From NCBI GenBank assembly GCA_934454845.1, contig CAKSGV010000005.1:21040-85039 (forward strand): a stretch of DNA of 64,000 nucleotides, given 5' to 3'. Shown piece after piece: positions 33,120 to 41,973 of this stretch. Both the position numbers and the translations under genes were made by a program. Every line of letters starts with the position of its first letter. Position 1 is the first letter of the stretch. The DNA comes from an uncultured Eubacteriales bacterium (GTDB lineage Bacteria; Bacillota; Clostridia; Oscillospirales; Acutalibacteraceae). Under the pieces are notes generated by a model. The model ran no database searches. It was not told the origin of the DNA and saw only the letters and a program-made list of their open reading frames with translations.

Positions 33120-34264
33120 CAATCGTCAACCGCTATATCGATATCTATTTTTCTCGGTTTTCTTTCAGGCTCAACGGTTTCGGGATCTACGGGCTCGATA
33201 GAAGCCTCTTCGGAAGTTTCTTCCGGAGCGTCGGAGAAAGCGGCATAATATTTAGCCATTATCTTATCTTCTATTTCTTTTGCAAGCTCGGCATTATCGC
33301 TTAAAAGCTGCTTAACATTATCTCTGCCCTGACCGAGCCTATCCTCGCCGTAATAGAACCAGGCGCCCGATCTTCTCAATACCTCGAAATTAAGTCCCAT
33401 ATCCACAAGCTCGCCTGTGTGGGAGATGCCTGTGCCGTACATTATATCAAATTCCGCCTCTTTAAACGGGGGAGCGACTTTATTTTTAACTACCTTCGCC
33501 CTTGTGCGCGAGCCGATAAGCTCACTGCCGTTTTTAATAGCCTCGATCTTTCTTACATCTATTCTCACGCTCGAATAGAATTTAAGCGCGCGGCCGCCGG
33601 TTGTGGTTTCGGGGTTGCCGTAAAGCACGCCGATCTTCTCGCGGAGCTGATTTATGAAAATTGCGCTGCACTTCGATTTAGAAAGCGCGCCTGTTATCTT
33701 CCTTAATGCCTGCGACATAAGTCTTGCAAGCTGACCCACGTGGGAATCTCCCATATCGCCCTCAAGCTCGGCTCTTGTAACGAGCGCCGCAACGGAGTCA
33801 ATAACAATTATATCGATAGCGCCTGATCTGATGAGCGCCTCCGCTATTTCAAGCGCCTGCTCGCCCGAGCTTGGCTGTGAAACCAAAAGGTTATCTATAT
33901 CAACGCCTAAATGCGAAGCATAAACAGGATCAAGCGCGTGCTCAACATCGATAAACGCGGCAGTGCCTCCCGCTTTTTGCGCCTCTGCAACGCAGTGGAG
34001 CGCAACGGTGGTTTTACCTGATGACTCGGGGCCGTAGATCTCAATAATTCTCCCCTTGGGAATTCCTCCGATACCGAGCGCGATATCAAGAGCGAGCGAG
34101 CCTGTGCGGATATGCTCGACATTCATAGCCTTATTTTCTCCGAGGCGCATAACCGAGCCTTTTCCGAACTGGCGCTCTATCTGCTCGACCGCAGTTGACA
34201 GAGCTTTTTCTTTATCTTCGACAACTGATTTTTCATTATTCACCGGATTTTTTGCTTTAGCCAT
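33119..34264 (-). CDS. recA: Recombinase RecA
   Basis: A 381-residue DNA strand-exchange ATPase. Visible motifs: Walker A GPESSGKTT, the MAW region GSLALDIALGIGGIPKGRIIEIYG, Walker B IIVIDSVAAL, loop L1 EGDMGDSHVG, loop L2 FINQLREKIGVLYGNPETTTGGRAL. The C-terminal tail is longer than usual and acidic (APEETSEEASIEPVDPETVEPE), a region that generally dampens RecA activity. No LexA-type box is recognised because the gene is embedded in a string of genes, 31 bases after prmC. Confidence 0.98.
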   Translation of the reverse strand: MAKAKNPVNNEKSVVEDKEKALSTAVEQIERQFGKGSVMRLGENKAMNVEHIRTGSLALDIALGIGGIPKGRIIEIYGPESSGKTTVALHCVAEAQKAGGTAAFIDVEHALDPVYASHLGVDIDNLLVSQPSSGEQALEIAEALIRSGAIDIIVIDSVAALVTRAELEGDMGDSHVGQLARLMSQALRKITGALSKSKCSAIFINQLREKIGVLYGNPETTTGGRALKFYSSVRIDVRKIEAIKNGSELIGSRTRAKVVKNKVAPPFKEAEFDIMYGTGISHTGELVDMGLNFEVLRRSGAWFYYGEDRLGQGRDNVKQLLSDNAELAKEIEDKIMAKYYAAFSDAPEETSEEASIEPVDPETVEPERKPRKIDIDIAVDD

Positions 34265-34295
34265 TTATTTTTGCCTCCTGAATTGTTTTCCGATA

Positions 34296-35144
34296 TTATA
34301 TCTTTTCGGGTGTCCCGAAAACTACCCTGTCAAAACCGGAGCAGTCTTTTTTTGACCCGATATTTAAAAAACCGTTTTCCCTTAAAATATTTTCTACGCT
34401 TTCTCTCTGATAAGCGCCGATCTCGAATACCAAAATGCCGTCTTCCTTTAAAGAGTTTCGGTAATTTTTCGCTATCGCTCTGTAAAACGACAGACCGTCA
34501 TCTCCGCCGAAAAGCGCGGTTTCGGGCTCGAATGTGACCTCCGGCTGGAGAGCGGACATATCGGCTTTATCAATATAAGGCGGATTTGAAACGACAATAT
34601 CATATTTATCGCCGCTGCAGTCACCCTTTAAAACATCGCCCTTTATGATATTTACGCCGCTTTTTAATTCCTCTGCGTTTTTCTTAAGATACCTTAGCGC
34701 CTCGTCATATTTTTCAAGGCAAGAGGTTTGCGCATCGGTTTCAAGAGCGAGGGTTATTCCTATACAACCTGTGCCGGAGCAGAGGTCAAGCACCTTTTTA
34801 TCTTTTTTCCCTTTTAATTTTTCTATGCAGAAGTAAGCGATCGATTCGGTATCGAACCTCGGTATAAGAACTCCGGGGCCTACGGAAAAATCCCTGCCGA
34901 AAAACGACCACACCCCTGTTATATACTGAAGCGGATATCTTATCTTTCGCTGATTTATAACAGCGGTGAGCAAATTCTGCTGATAATCGGTAAGCTTTTG
35001 CGTGTAATTCGAAAGAATTTGTGCGGAGGATAAATTCGTTACATATTTTATAATGATTTTAGCCTCGCTTACATAATCCTCCACACCGAAAGACTTAAGC
35101 TTATTTTTTGTATCATTATAGCTTTCAAATATCGTTTTGCTCAT
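34296..35144 (-). CDS. prmC: Peptide chain release factor N5-glutamine methyltransferase
   Basis: A 282-residue enzyme that methylates the GGQ glutamine of release factors RF1 and RF2. Motifs: helical N-domain with YITGVWSFFGRDFSVGPGVLIPRFDTE, SAM loop VLDLCSGTGCIGITLA, and catalytic VVSNPPYIDKADM. I chose the ATG giving MSKTIFESY, which overlaps the preceding gene by 20 bases; the longer frame would overlap it further. In many Firmicutes prmC follows DUF1385 and prfA; prfA is not seen here. Confidence 0.94.
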   Translation of the reverse strand: MSKTIFESYNDTKNKLKSFGVEDYVSEAKIIIKYVTNLSSAQILSNYTQKLTDYQQNLLTAVINQRKIRYPLQYITGVWSFFGRDFSVGPGVLIPRFDTESIAYFCIEKLKGKKDKKVLDLCSGTGCIGITLALETDAQTSCLEKYDEALRYLKKNAEELKSGVNIIKGDVLKGDCSGDKYDIVVSNPPYIDKADMSALQPEVTFEPETALFGGDDGLSFYRAIAKNYRNSLKEDGILVFEIGAYQRESVENILRENGFLNIGSKKDCSGFDRVVFGTPEKI

Positions 35145-36123
35145 CTGATTGCTCTCTTTTTTCAATTTCGCGGTCAATGCTCCTGTCAACATCGGGAACA
35201 GCCGGCTCGCAGGCTTTAAGTGCCTTTATTGCAACCTCGATCATAGAATCGTCGGGCTCCTTTGTGGTGAGCCTTTGCAGCCAAAGACCGGGAGCGGAAA
35301 CAATGCGGGTAAAAGCATTATCGTATTTTCCGCAGGCTCTGAGCACCTCATAGCCCGCTCCGCAGATTATCGGAATCAAAAGAAGTTTTATAAGCACCCA
35401 CAGCCATTTTATATCGTAAATTCCGAAGCCGAAAAGACCGCAGATAAACTGCACAAGAACGGAAAACACCATACTCACGATTATCATTAGTATCAAAAAT
35501 GATGTTCCGCACCTGGGGTGAAAGCGGCTTTGGATCTTAACGTTTTCAACATTTAATTCCAAGCCTTTTTCATAGCAAAAAATAGTTTTATGCTCGGCTC
35601 CGTGATACCTGAACACTCTTTTAATATCTTTAGAAAGAGAAATCGCGGCAATATATCCTACGAACACCGCAAGCTTGATAAGCTGCTCGATAAGCGCTCT
35701 TACGACCGCATTGAAGCTGACTCCGACCGCTTTTTCTATTCCGCCTTCTATTAGCCTCGGAAGATAAATAAAAAGCACAACGGCAAGAACAACTCCCAAA
35801 CCTGAGCCGACAGCGGTTATAACTGCCGTGAATTTATTCGACTCCGATTTATCGCTTTCGTCATCCGTATCGGCGAAGCCCGATTTATCTACGGATATAT
35901 TCATAGCCTTATATCCCTCTTTCATTGATTCGATATAAGTAACTATTCCTCGAATAACGGGAAGAGAGAGGAATTTATATTTATCCTTGATACTCTCGGT
36001 TTTATACTTTTCGACATCTATTTCACCGCTTTTGGTTCTTACGGCGATAGCTGTTTTTTCGGGGCTTTTCATCATTATGCCCTCGATAAGCGCCTGGCCG
36101 CCGATCGCAGTGTATTTACTCAT
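35125..36123 (-). CDS. DUF1385 membrane protein (YqhQ type)
   Basis: A 332-residue integral membrane protein beginning MSKYTAIGGQALIEGIMMKSPEKTAIAVR, the hallmark of DUF1385. About four or five membrane segments lie in the centre and C-terminal half, with RVFRYHGAEHKTIFCYE and QSRFHPRCGTSF conserved in the family (His and Cys residues that could bind metal). Function is not established. The ATG lies within the last codons of the kinase gene; a GTG three codons earlier is the alternative. It commonly neighbours prmC and rpmE/prfA in Clostridia. Confidence 0.9.
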   Translation of the reverse strand: MSKYTAIGGQALIEGIMMKSPEKTAIAVRTKSGEIDVEKYKTESIKDKYKFLSLPVIRGIVTYIESMKEGYKAMNISVDKSGFADTDDESDKSESNKFTAVITAVGSGLGVVLAVVLFIYLPRLIEGGIEKAVGVSFNAVVRALIEQLIKLAVFVGYIAAISLSKDIKRVFRYHGAEHKTIFCYEKGLELNVENVKIQSRFHPRCGTSFLILMIIVSMVFSVLVQFICGLFGFGIYDIKWLWVLIKLLLIPIICGAGYEVLRACGKYDNAFTRIVSAPGLWLQRLTTKEPDDSMIEVAIKALKACEPAVPDVDRSIDREIEKREQSDEQNDI

Positions 36124-37582
36124 TTTCTTCACTCTTTTCTGTTTCGGGGTCCGAAATTTGCTCCGATTCGGGCTCGTTTGCTATAAGCGGCAAAACTACC
36201 GTGACCGAAGTGCCAACGCCCTCGGTGCTCTCCACAAACAAAAGTCCCTTATGCTGTTTTATAATTTCATCGGCGACCGCAAGACCTATTCCGCTGCCTC
36301 TTACCTGCTTATTGGATTTAAAGAATTTTTCCTTAACATGGTCGATATCCTGCGCGGGAATTCCGACGCCTGTGTCCTTGACGGTTATTCTTACGCAACC
36401 GTCTTCAATTATCTGAGTTATAAGAACAAGACCGCCTTTTTCGGTGTATTTTACCGCGTTATCAATAATATTGATAAATACCTGTTTTAATCTGTCCGAA
36501 TCGCCGTTTGCCACAGCCTCACAGGCCGGAGGCATATATGTAACCTCAATACCCTGCTTTTTGGCAAGCTCGGCGTACATATCGGCAGCTGATCTCAAAA
36601 GCTCCGAAACATTAACGGGTGCAATGTTGTTAACGCTGAGTCTTCCCGACTGCATTCTTGAAAAATCAAGCAGTTCTTCCACAAGGTTTGAAAGCCTGTC
36701 CGCCTCGCTTAATACAACATCAAGCCCTCTTTTTACAAGCTCCTCGTCTGTCCCTACGGACATTTTAGCGGTTTCGCCCCAGCCTCTGATAGCCGTAAGT
36801 GGAGTGCGGAGCTCGTGGGATACGGAGGATATAAAATCGTTTTTGATAGTTTCCGCCTGGTCAAGCTCGCACGCCATATAATTTATGGTATCGCAAAGTT
36901 CGCCTATCTCGTCATTCTTTTCAAGTTCTATTCTCGATTTAAAGTCGCCGCCGGCAATTTTTCTTGCCATAGTGCTGACATCTCTTATCGGGCGGACTAT
37001 CGATTTAATAAAGAAAATTCCGGAAAGTGCGGAAATCCCTATCGCAACAAGACCGATAAGTGTCAAAAAAAGCGTGGTTTCGGTGATTTTCCTGTTCGCC
37101 GCGGTAAGAGAAGATACCCACCTGTAGGCGCCGAGCTTTTCCCCGTTATGCCCGATAAGCGCGCAGGTGCCGGCAACTATTTTTTCGCCCGAGTCGGTTT
37201 TGGATTTTAAAACAAAGGTTTTCCCCGGATTTTTCATTGCCGCTTCAAACTCCGTTACAACGGAATTTTCGGGCGAAAATCCGGAAGTGGAAATTATGAT
37301 GTTTCCGCTGCTGTCAATTACCTGGACTTCAATTTTATTCTTATACGCAAAAGAATCCGAAATGGTGACCGCCGATTCCGCAAAGGATTCCTTACTTGTT
37401 GACGCGAGCGCCTCGAATTCATATGAATAATCGGAAGCAAGCGACACGACTCTTTCATTATATACGGAGGAGAAAAATACGGAAAACGCCGAAACGGCAA
37501 CTATAACCACCGCGGCGCTTATCGCAAAGACTTCGGTAAACCAGCGCACGGCTATGCTTTTAAAATGCAGCTCGAATTCCAT
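36116..37582 (-). CDS. Sensor histidine kinase (HAMP, HisKA, HATPase)
   Basis: A 488-residue membrane kinase: first membrane segment about 18-38, extracytoplasmic sensor about 40-165, second segment about 170-195, HAMP about 195-248, HisKA with the phosphorylated His256 in SSVSHELRTPLTAIRG, then HATPase with N-box INIIDNAVKYTE, G1 DTGVGIP and G2 GSGIGLAV. The domain layout without PAS resembles PhoR/CssS-like kinases. It partners the response regulator 31 bases upstream. AAGGAGGAG precedes its ATG. Its signal is unknown; the upstream lipoprotein could contribute. Confidence 0.94.
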   Translation of the reverse strand: MEFELHFKSIAVRWFTEVFAISAAVVIVAVSAFSVFFSSVYNERVVSLASDYSYEFEALASTSKESFAESAVTISDSFAYKNKIEVQVIDSSGNIIISTSGFSPENSVVTEFEAAMKNPGKTFVLKSKTDSGEKIVAGTCALIGHNGEKLGAYRWVSSLTAANRKITETTLFLTLIGLVAIGISALSGIFFIKSIVRPIRDVSTMARKIAGGDFKSRIELEKNDEIGELCDTINYMACELDQAETIKNDFISSVSHELRTPLTAIRGWGETAKMSVGTDEELVKRGLDVVLSEADRLSNLVEELLDFSRMQSGRLSVNNIAPVNVSELLRSAADMYAELAKKQGIEVTYMPPACEAVANGDSDRLKQVFINIIDNAVKYTEKGGLVLITQIIEDGCVRITVKDTGVGIPAQDIDHVKEKFFKSNKQVRGSGIGLAVADEIIKQHKGLLFVESTEGVGTSVTVVLPLIANEPESEQISDPETEKSEENE

Positions 37583-37613
37583 TTTTCTCCTCCTTTCTTA
37601 ATTTTTTATAAAT

Positions 37614-38318
37614 TCAAACTATACTGTTCCATTTATAGCCCATACCCCATACGGTAACGAGGTATTTCGGCAGCGAGGGGTTGTCCTCTATCTTCATTCT
37701 GAGTCTTCTTATATTTACATCGACGATTTTTTCTTCGCCGAAATAATTTTCTCCCCATACTATCTTTAAAAGCTCCGTTCTTCCGACGGGCGTATCCGGG
37801 TGATTGAAAAAGTGCTCTAATATCTGAAACTCAACCTGCGTGATCTCAATATTCTTTCCGCTTTTCGTGAGCGTGTGTTTTCTCATATTAAGGACAAATT
37901 CACCGAGCCTTATTTCGTCGCTCGACAGCTTGACCTGCTTCATCTGCTGGCTTACCCTGCGGTAAAGCGAATCCACTCTCGCAAGAAGCTCGGAGGGAGA
38001 AAAGGGCTTTGTGACATAATCATCCGCCCCTATCATAAGGCCGCTTATCTTATCCATTTCCTGGGATTTTGCGGTGAGCATAATAATGCCTATGGTTTCG
38101 TTTTTCTCGCGTATTTTTTTACACACGGTAAATCCGTCTATACCCGGCATCATAACATCTAAAAGCGCGATATCAAAACCCTCTGTATCATTATCGAAAA
38201 TTTCAAGCGCCTCTTCGCCGCTGCCTGCCTGCACGACCGTATAGCCTGCTCTTGTGAGATTTATGGCTTCAAACTCGCGGATAGCTTCTTCATCTTCGGC
38301 AATAAGTATTCTTCTCAT
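37614..38318 (-). CDS. OmpR/PhoB-type response regulator
   Basis: A 234-residue regulator with a receiver domain (acidic pocket AEDEE, phosphoacceptor Asp54 in ALLDVMMPGIDG, TAKSQEMD, KPFSPSELLARV) and a winged-helix DNA-binding domain (LTKSGKNIEITQVEFQILEHFF, VDVNIRRLRMKIE, VWGMGYKW). It should bind direct-repeat operators near target promoters after phosphorylation by the kinase encoded next. AAGGAGCC precedes the start. Confidence 0.95.
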   Translation of the reverse strand: MRRILIAEDEEAIREFEAINLTRAGYTVVQAGSGEEALEIFDNDTEGFDIALLDVMMPGIDGFTVCKKIREKNETIGIIMLTAKSQEMDKISGLMIGADDYVTKPFSPSELLARVDSLYRRVSQQMKQVKLSSDEIRLGEFVLNMRKHTLTKSGKNIEITQVEFQILEHFFNHPDTPVGRTELLKIVWGENYFGEEKIVDVNIRRLRMKIEDNPSLPKYLVTVWGMGYKWNSIV

Positions 38319-38341
38319 ATAAGGCTCCTTAAAATTTTTTA

Positions 38342-39652
38342 TCAGCTTGAAAGCTTAAACATATTTTTTATCTGCTCTTCGTTAATACCCTGGTTTTCTG
38401 CCTCGGCACCTGTTTTATACAAATAGGTGTAGCCTTTGCTTTGAGTGATTTTTTTATATTCCTTATAAATCTTTTTATCGTATTTCTCGCTTTTAACGGT
38501 TAAAAACTCTGTTATCATTCCGCCTATTTCATCGGTTTCGGGATTAAAGGTATATATAATCCTTGATTTTGCGTCGGCATCTTTCTTGACGGCTATTTTA
38601 CCCATAAGCTTATCCGGCAGCTCTACCGTGTACCCGTCAACCGAGTTGACAACGGTCGATCTCTTGACGGTAAGCGCCTCGCCGTTAAATGTACACCAAT
38701 TTGTGTAATACATTATTTCTTTGCTTTCGCTGTCCGCATTTTTAAGCGTGCTCGCAACGGGAATTTCTATCTGTCCGTCGTCGTTTATATCCTGCGAAAG
38801 GATATATGACTGCCTTAAAGTCACCGTGTTTTCCATACTTCCCGAATTATCAAGAAGACCGTTCACAAGCTCGCCTTTTTTATAGAAAATAACCTCCGTT
38901 ACGGCTCCGATACCCTTAATTTCGTCTATATACACCGCGTTTTGCCCCGTTGAGAGGGTGCCAAGCTTAGGCTGAAGAGCTGTTTTTACCGACTTATCCA
39001 TAACACAGCCGCCTATTCTTATCACGGAATCATCCCTAAAGCCGAAAAGCTTTGCATTGTTATTCTGATCCGAAGTGGAAAGGAGCTGAATAAAAATATC
39101 GTCTTTATTATCGCCGCTTAAATCACAGCACAAAAAAGAAGTATAGGATTCGTCAAGCAAAAGCTTAAGCTCCTTGTTTTCAAAGGAATAAACAGAAAGC
39201 CTTTTTTCGCCCGAGCCGAAAATTTCCCAGCCCACAGCTATTTCTTTTTTACCGTCGCCGTTTAAATCGCAGAATTCAACCTTTTCTATTCCGCCTGCCG
39301 TGACCGACGCCTCGCAAACGCTCGCCCATTCTTTTGAATTAAAGGCGATAAGGTTTATATGCATCTTTGTAAGCTCGTCTTCATCGGTGCTGTAAAAAGC
39401 GAGAGCCTCGTTAAGTCCGTCGTTATTTATATCCTCAAGCACCACGGCCGACCTTTTTTCGCCCTCCGAGGGGTATTTAAGGGAATAACCTTTAGGAGCG
39501 CTTTTTTCAAGCGCGGCTTTTATCGGGAGCATATCGCCCGAAAGCTGAGGAGGAGCGATAAGCTCTTCTGTATCGGCGGAAAAGAGCGCACAGGAGCAAA
39601 GAGATAAACAAATACTGACACTCAGCAGTGATACAAGCAATTTTTTTATCAT
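38342..39652 (-). CDS. Lipoprotein with FG-GAP/VCBS-like Ca-binding repeats
   Basis: A 436-residue lipoprotein: signal MIKKLLVSLLSVSICLSLCSC with a lipobox ending at LCSC, then repeated Asp-rich turns spaced along a beta-rich body (DINNDGLNEALAF, DLNGDGKKEIAVG, DLSGDNKDDIFIQL, DINDDGQIEIPV). These DxNxDGxxE/D loops are typical of FG-GAP/VCBS beta-propeller repeats and likely bind Ca2+. I start at the ATG behind GGGAGGCGG; the longer frame has no such signal. It is the first gene of the string that continues with the two-component system 23 bases later. Role unknown; a link to the kinase is inference. Confidence 0.85.
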   Translation of the reverse strand: MIKKLLVSLLSVSICLSLCSCALFSADTEELIAPPQLSGDMLPIKAALEKSAPKGYSLKYPSEGEKRSAVVLEDINNDGLNEALAFYSTDEDELTKMHINLIAFNSKEWASVCEASVTAGGIEKVEFCDLNGDGKKEIAVGWEIFGSGEKRLSVYSFENKELKLLLDESYTSFLCCDLSGDNKDDIFIQLLSTSDQNNNAKLFGFRDDSVIRIGGCVMDKSVKTALQPKLGTLSTGQNAVYIDEIKGIGAVTEVIFYKKGELVNGLLDNSGSMENTVTLRQSYILSQDINDDGQIEIPVASTLKNADSESKEIMYYTNWCTFNGEALTVKRSTVVNSVDGYTVELPDKLMGKIAVKKDADAKSRIIYTFNPETDEIGGMITEFLTVKSEKYDKKIYKEYKKITQSKGYTYLYKTGAEAENQGINEEQIKNMFKLSS

Positions 39653-39689
39653 TTTTCCGCCTCCCGTTCTTATAAACCTATTCATATTA

Positions 39690-39718
39690 ATTATAGCATA
39701 ACACATTATAAAAATAAA
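39690..39718 (-). promoter_or_regulatory. Promoter of the lipoprotein/two-component gene string
   Basis: Minus strand: a perfect TATAAT with TGC in front (extended -10) and a weak TTTATT at 17-base spacing, 38 bases before the lipoprotein ATG. Confidence 0.55.
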
Positions 39719-39744
39719 GAGATTTTTTAAATAAAAGCGCAAAA

Positions 39745-39810
39745 CCTCAGCGGAAAAGCGGAGGCTTCAAAAAAGCAAAAAGCTCTCTCCCGAAATTTAC
39801 AGGAGAGAGC
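39745..39810 (-). terminator. Tandem terminators after uraA
   Basis: On the minus strand a perfect 9-bp stem GCTCTCTCC/GGAGAGAGC (39782-39810) is followed by TTTTTGCTTTTTT, and then a second imperfect GC hairpin near 39745-39763 with another T-rich stretch. Together they end the pyrR-uraA transcript ahead of the lipoprotein promoter. Confidence 0.82.
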
Positions 39811-39827
39811 CTTGTTTGATTTATTTA

Positions 39828-41171
39828 TCAGTCATTATCCTTGTCGTTCTTTTTTGAGAGGAACACATTTGTGAGTATTCCGAGGATAAGAGCGCAGGCG
39901 ATAGAGGTGATAGTGATCTTTCCGAACGAAACCGTAAGTCCGCCGATACCGCAGATAAGGATAACTGCTACAACGAAGAGGTTTTTGTTATCGTTAAGGT
40001 CAACTTCCTGTATCATCTTAAGACCGGATACCGCGATAAATCCGTAGAGCGTTACGCAAACGCCGCCCATTACGCAGTTCGGAATAGTGGAAAGGAATGT
40101 TACGAAAGGACCGAAGAATGAGATTACGACTGCCATTAAAGCAGTTGCAAGAATTGTTATTACCGACGCATTGCCTGTGATAGCGACACAGCCTACAGAC
40201 TCACCGTATGTAGTGTTCGGGCAGCCGCCGAATACTGCGCCTGCCATAGAGCCTACGCCGTCGCCGAGGAGAGTTCTGTGAAGACCGGGATCTTCAAGAA
40301 GATCCTTTTCGATAACCGATGAAAGGTTCTTGTGGTCGGCTATGTGCTCTGCGAATACAACGAATGCTACGGGAACATACGCAACCGCAATAGTTGCTAT
40401 ATAGTGAGCAGAGATTTCTTTAAGGCCCTGAGCCGCTTTAATAAATGTGAAATCGGGAACTGCGAAGAAGGTCATTTCTTTAAATACCGAGAAATCGATT
40501 ATCTGGAGAGCTTTATTACCTGTCTGAATTCCGATTACCGTGAAAATTGCCGCCGCAGCATATCCTGCGAGAATTCCTATGATGAAAGGAATGAGTTTTA
40601 CCATTTTCTTGCCGTAAACCGAGCAGATCGTTACGGTAAAGAGGGTTACAAGTCCGCAGACAAGGCAGATAAGCGGATTAGCTGCCGAAACGCCGTCGAC
40701 CATAACCTTACCCTTTGTAAGATCGCCTATTGCGCTTCCTGCAAGCGAAAGACCGATGATCGCAACTGTGGGGCCGATAACTACTGCCGGCATAAGCTTG
40801 TTTATCCATTTTACGCCCGCAACCTTAACTATTATTGCGATAACAACATAAACAAGACCTGCAAGCAAAGCGCCGATTATAAGGCCTGCGTATCCGAGCT
40901 GCATCGAAACGCCGCCTGCAAATGCCGCAAGCATTGAGTTAATAAACGCGAACGAAGATCCTAAGAACACCGGGCTTCTGAATTTAGTGAACAGAAGATA
41001 AACGAAAGTTCCCACACCTGCTCCGAAAAGCGCCGCAGCCTGGGACATTCCGTTTCCTACTATCGCCGGAACCGCGATGGTTGCCGCAAGAATGGCAAGA
41101 AGCTGCTGAAAAGCGAAAACTATTACCTTGCCGAAACCGGGTTTGTCCTTAACATTGTAGATAAGTTTCAT
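39828..41171 (-). CDS. uraA: Uracil permease (NCS2 family)
   Basis: A 447-residue membrane transporter with 12-14 hydrophobic segments that imports uracil, probably by H+ symport. Family landmarks are the N-terminal FAFQQLLAILAATIAVP, FLGSSFAFINSM, the substrate-site AEHIADH region (Glu) and GGCPNTTYGESVG. A GGAGGAAAG ribosome binding site precedes the ATG. It follows pyrR by 84 bases with no second PyrR site in the gap, so it relies on the attenuator upstream of pyrR. The gap does contain a short inverted repeat (TTTGCA...TGCAAA near 41188-41208). Confidence 0.94.
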   Translation of the reverse strand: MKLIYNVKDKPGFGKVIVFAFQQLLAILAATIAVPAIVGNGMSQAAALFGAGVGTFVYLLFTKFRSPVFLGSSFAFINSMLAAFAGGVSMQLGYAGLIIGALLAGLVYVVIAIIVKVAGVKWINKLMPAVVIGPTVAIIGLSLAGSAIGDLTKGKVMVDGVSAANPLICLVCGLVTLFTVTICSVYGKKMVKLIPFIIGILAGYAAAAIFTVIGIQTGNKALQIIDFSVFKEMTFFAVPDFTFIKAAQGLKEISAHYIATIAVAYVPVAFVVFAEHIADHKNLSSVIEKDLLEDPGLHRTLLGDGVGSMAGAVFGGCPNTTYGESVGCVAITGNASVITILATALMAVVISFFGPFVTFLSTIPNCVMGGVCVTLYGFIAVSGLKMIQEVDLNDNKNLFVVAVILICGIGGLTVSFGKITITSIACALILGILTNVFLSKKNDKDND

Positions 41172-41255
41172 ATTCTTTCCTCCATATTTTGCACACGCTG
41201 TTGCAAATTAATATATTAAAACGGACTTTTTATAACGCCCGGTTTAATCCCCATA

Positions 41256-41792
41256 TCAATCAAAAAGCTCAACGCATATTCCGTCGTCAAAAGGCGGAAG
41301 CTTAACGGAAATTCTCTCCGTTTTGGCGGTGGGCACGTTTTTCCCGACATAATCGCCTCTTATCGGCAGCTCCCTGTGGCCCCTGTCGACAAGCACCGCA
41401 AGCTGGATAGCCTCAGGTCTGCCTCTGCTTATCACCGCATCGATAGCGGCGCGGGCTGTTCTTCCCGTGTAGAGCACATCATCGACGATTATTACTCTTT
41501 TGCCTGTTATCTCAAACGGGATCTGCGAGCTGTGAAGCACGGGATCCGCGGAGGTATGTACTAAATCATCTCTGTAAAACGTGATATCAAGGTTCCCGCA
41601 GGGAACAAGCTTTTTTTCAATATCGGCAATATTTGCGGCAATCATTCCCGCGAGCGGAACGCCTCTTCTTTTAACGCCGATTATACATATATTATCACAG
41701 CCGCCGTTTTTTTCGAGGATCTCGTGAGAAATTCTCTTTATTGCCCTCTTTACGGCTTCCTCATCCATAATCGTTGCTTTATACTGGGACAT
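41256..41792 (-). CDS. pyrR: Bifunctional pyr regulator / uracil phosphoribosyltransferase
   Basis: A 178-residue PyrR protein: binds pyr mRNA leaders when UMP/UTP is abundant and favours termination, and has some uracil phosphoribosyltransferase activity. The PRPP-binding motif VIIVDDVLYTGRTARAAID is complete; IKRISHEILEKN and GIKRRGVPLA are typical. The start MSQYKATIMDEE follows GGGAGG; the longer frame runs back through the attenuator hairpin and is not real. Its own leader (41793-41940) holds a PyrR site, so it is autoregulated. Confidence 0.96.
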   Translation of the reverse strand: MSQYKATIMDEEAVKRAIKRISHEILEKNGGCDNICIIGVKRRGVPLAGMIAANIADIEKKLVPCGNLDITFYRDDLVHTSADPVLHSSQIPFEITGKRVIIVDDVLYTGRTARAAIDAVISRGRPEAIQLAVLVDRGHRELPIRGDYVGKNVPTAKTERISVKLPPFDDGICVELFD

Positions 41793-41940
41793 TTTTATAT
41801 TAACCTCCCGAATTAAAAAAGCGCCGTGCTTATGCACGGCGCAGAAATTCAAACGCAATCTTCCCTAAAAAGCGCAGGGAAAACCTATGAATACCTTGCC
41901 GGCATCTCTGTACCGATCATTAAAGGAATTTTTTAACCTC
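41793..41940 (-). promoter_or_regulatory. PyrR-dependent attenuator leader (pyr element)
   Basis: On the minus strand the transcript from the 41945-41973 promoter first forms a small hairpin at 41915-41900, CGGTA-CAGAGA-TGCCG. The CAGAGA hexaloop is identical to the PyrR-binding loop in Bacillus pyr leaders, and GCAAGG follows as expected. Downstream comes a perfect 9-bp terminator stem GCGCCGTGC/GCACGGCGC (41842-41821) with six T residues, right before the pyrR ribosome binding site. The antiterminator pairing I did not work out. Known mechanism: PyrR with UMP stabilises the first hairpin and allows the terminator to form. Confidence 0.87.
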
Positions 41941-41944
41941 GAAT

Positions 41945-41973
41945 AGTATATCATAAAAAGAAATAAATGTAAA
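41945..41973 (-). promoter_or_regulatory. pyrR-uraA promoter
   Basis: Minus strand: TTTACA, a 17-base spacer and TATACT. Transcription would begin near 41938, giving a leader of about 145 bases that contains the full attenuator. Confidence 0.75.

Noticed and set aside
41172..41255. A second PyrR attenuator directly upstream of uraA.
   Set aside because: No CAGAGA-type hairpin or terminator occurs in the 84 bases; only a short TTTGCA/TGCAAA inverted repeat is seen.
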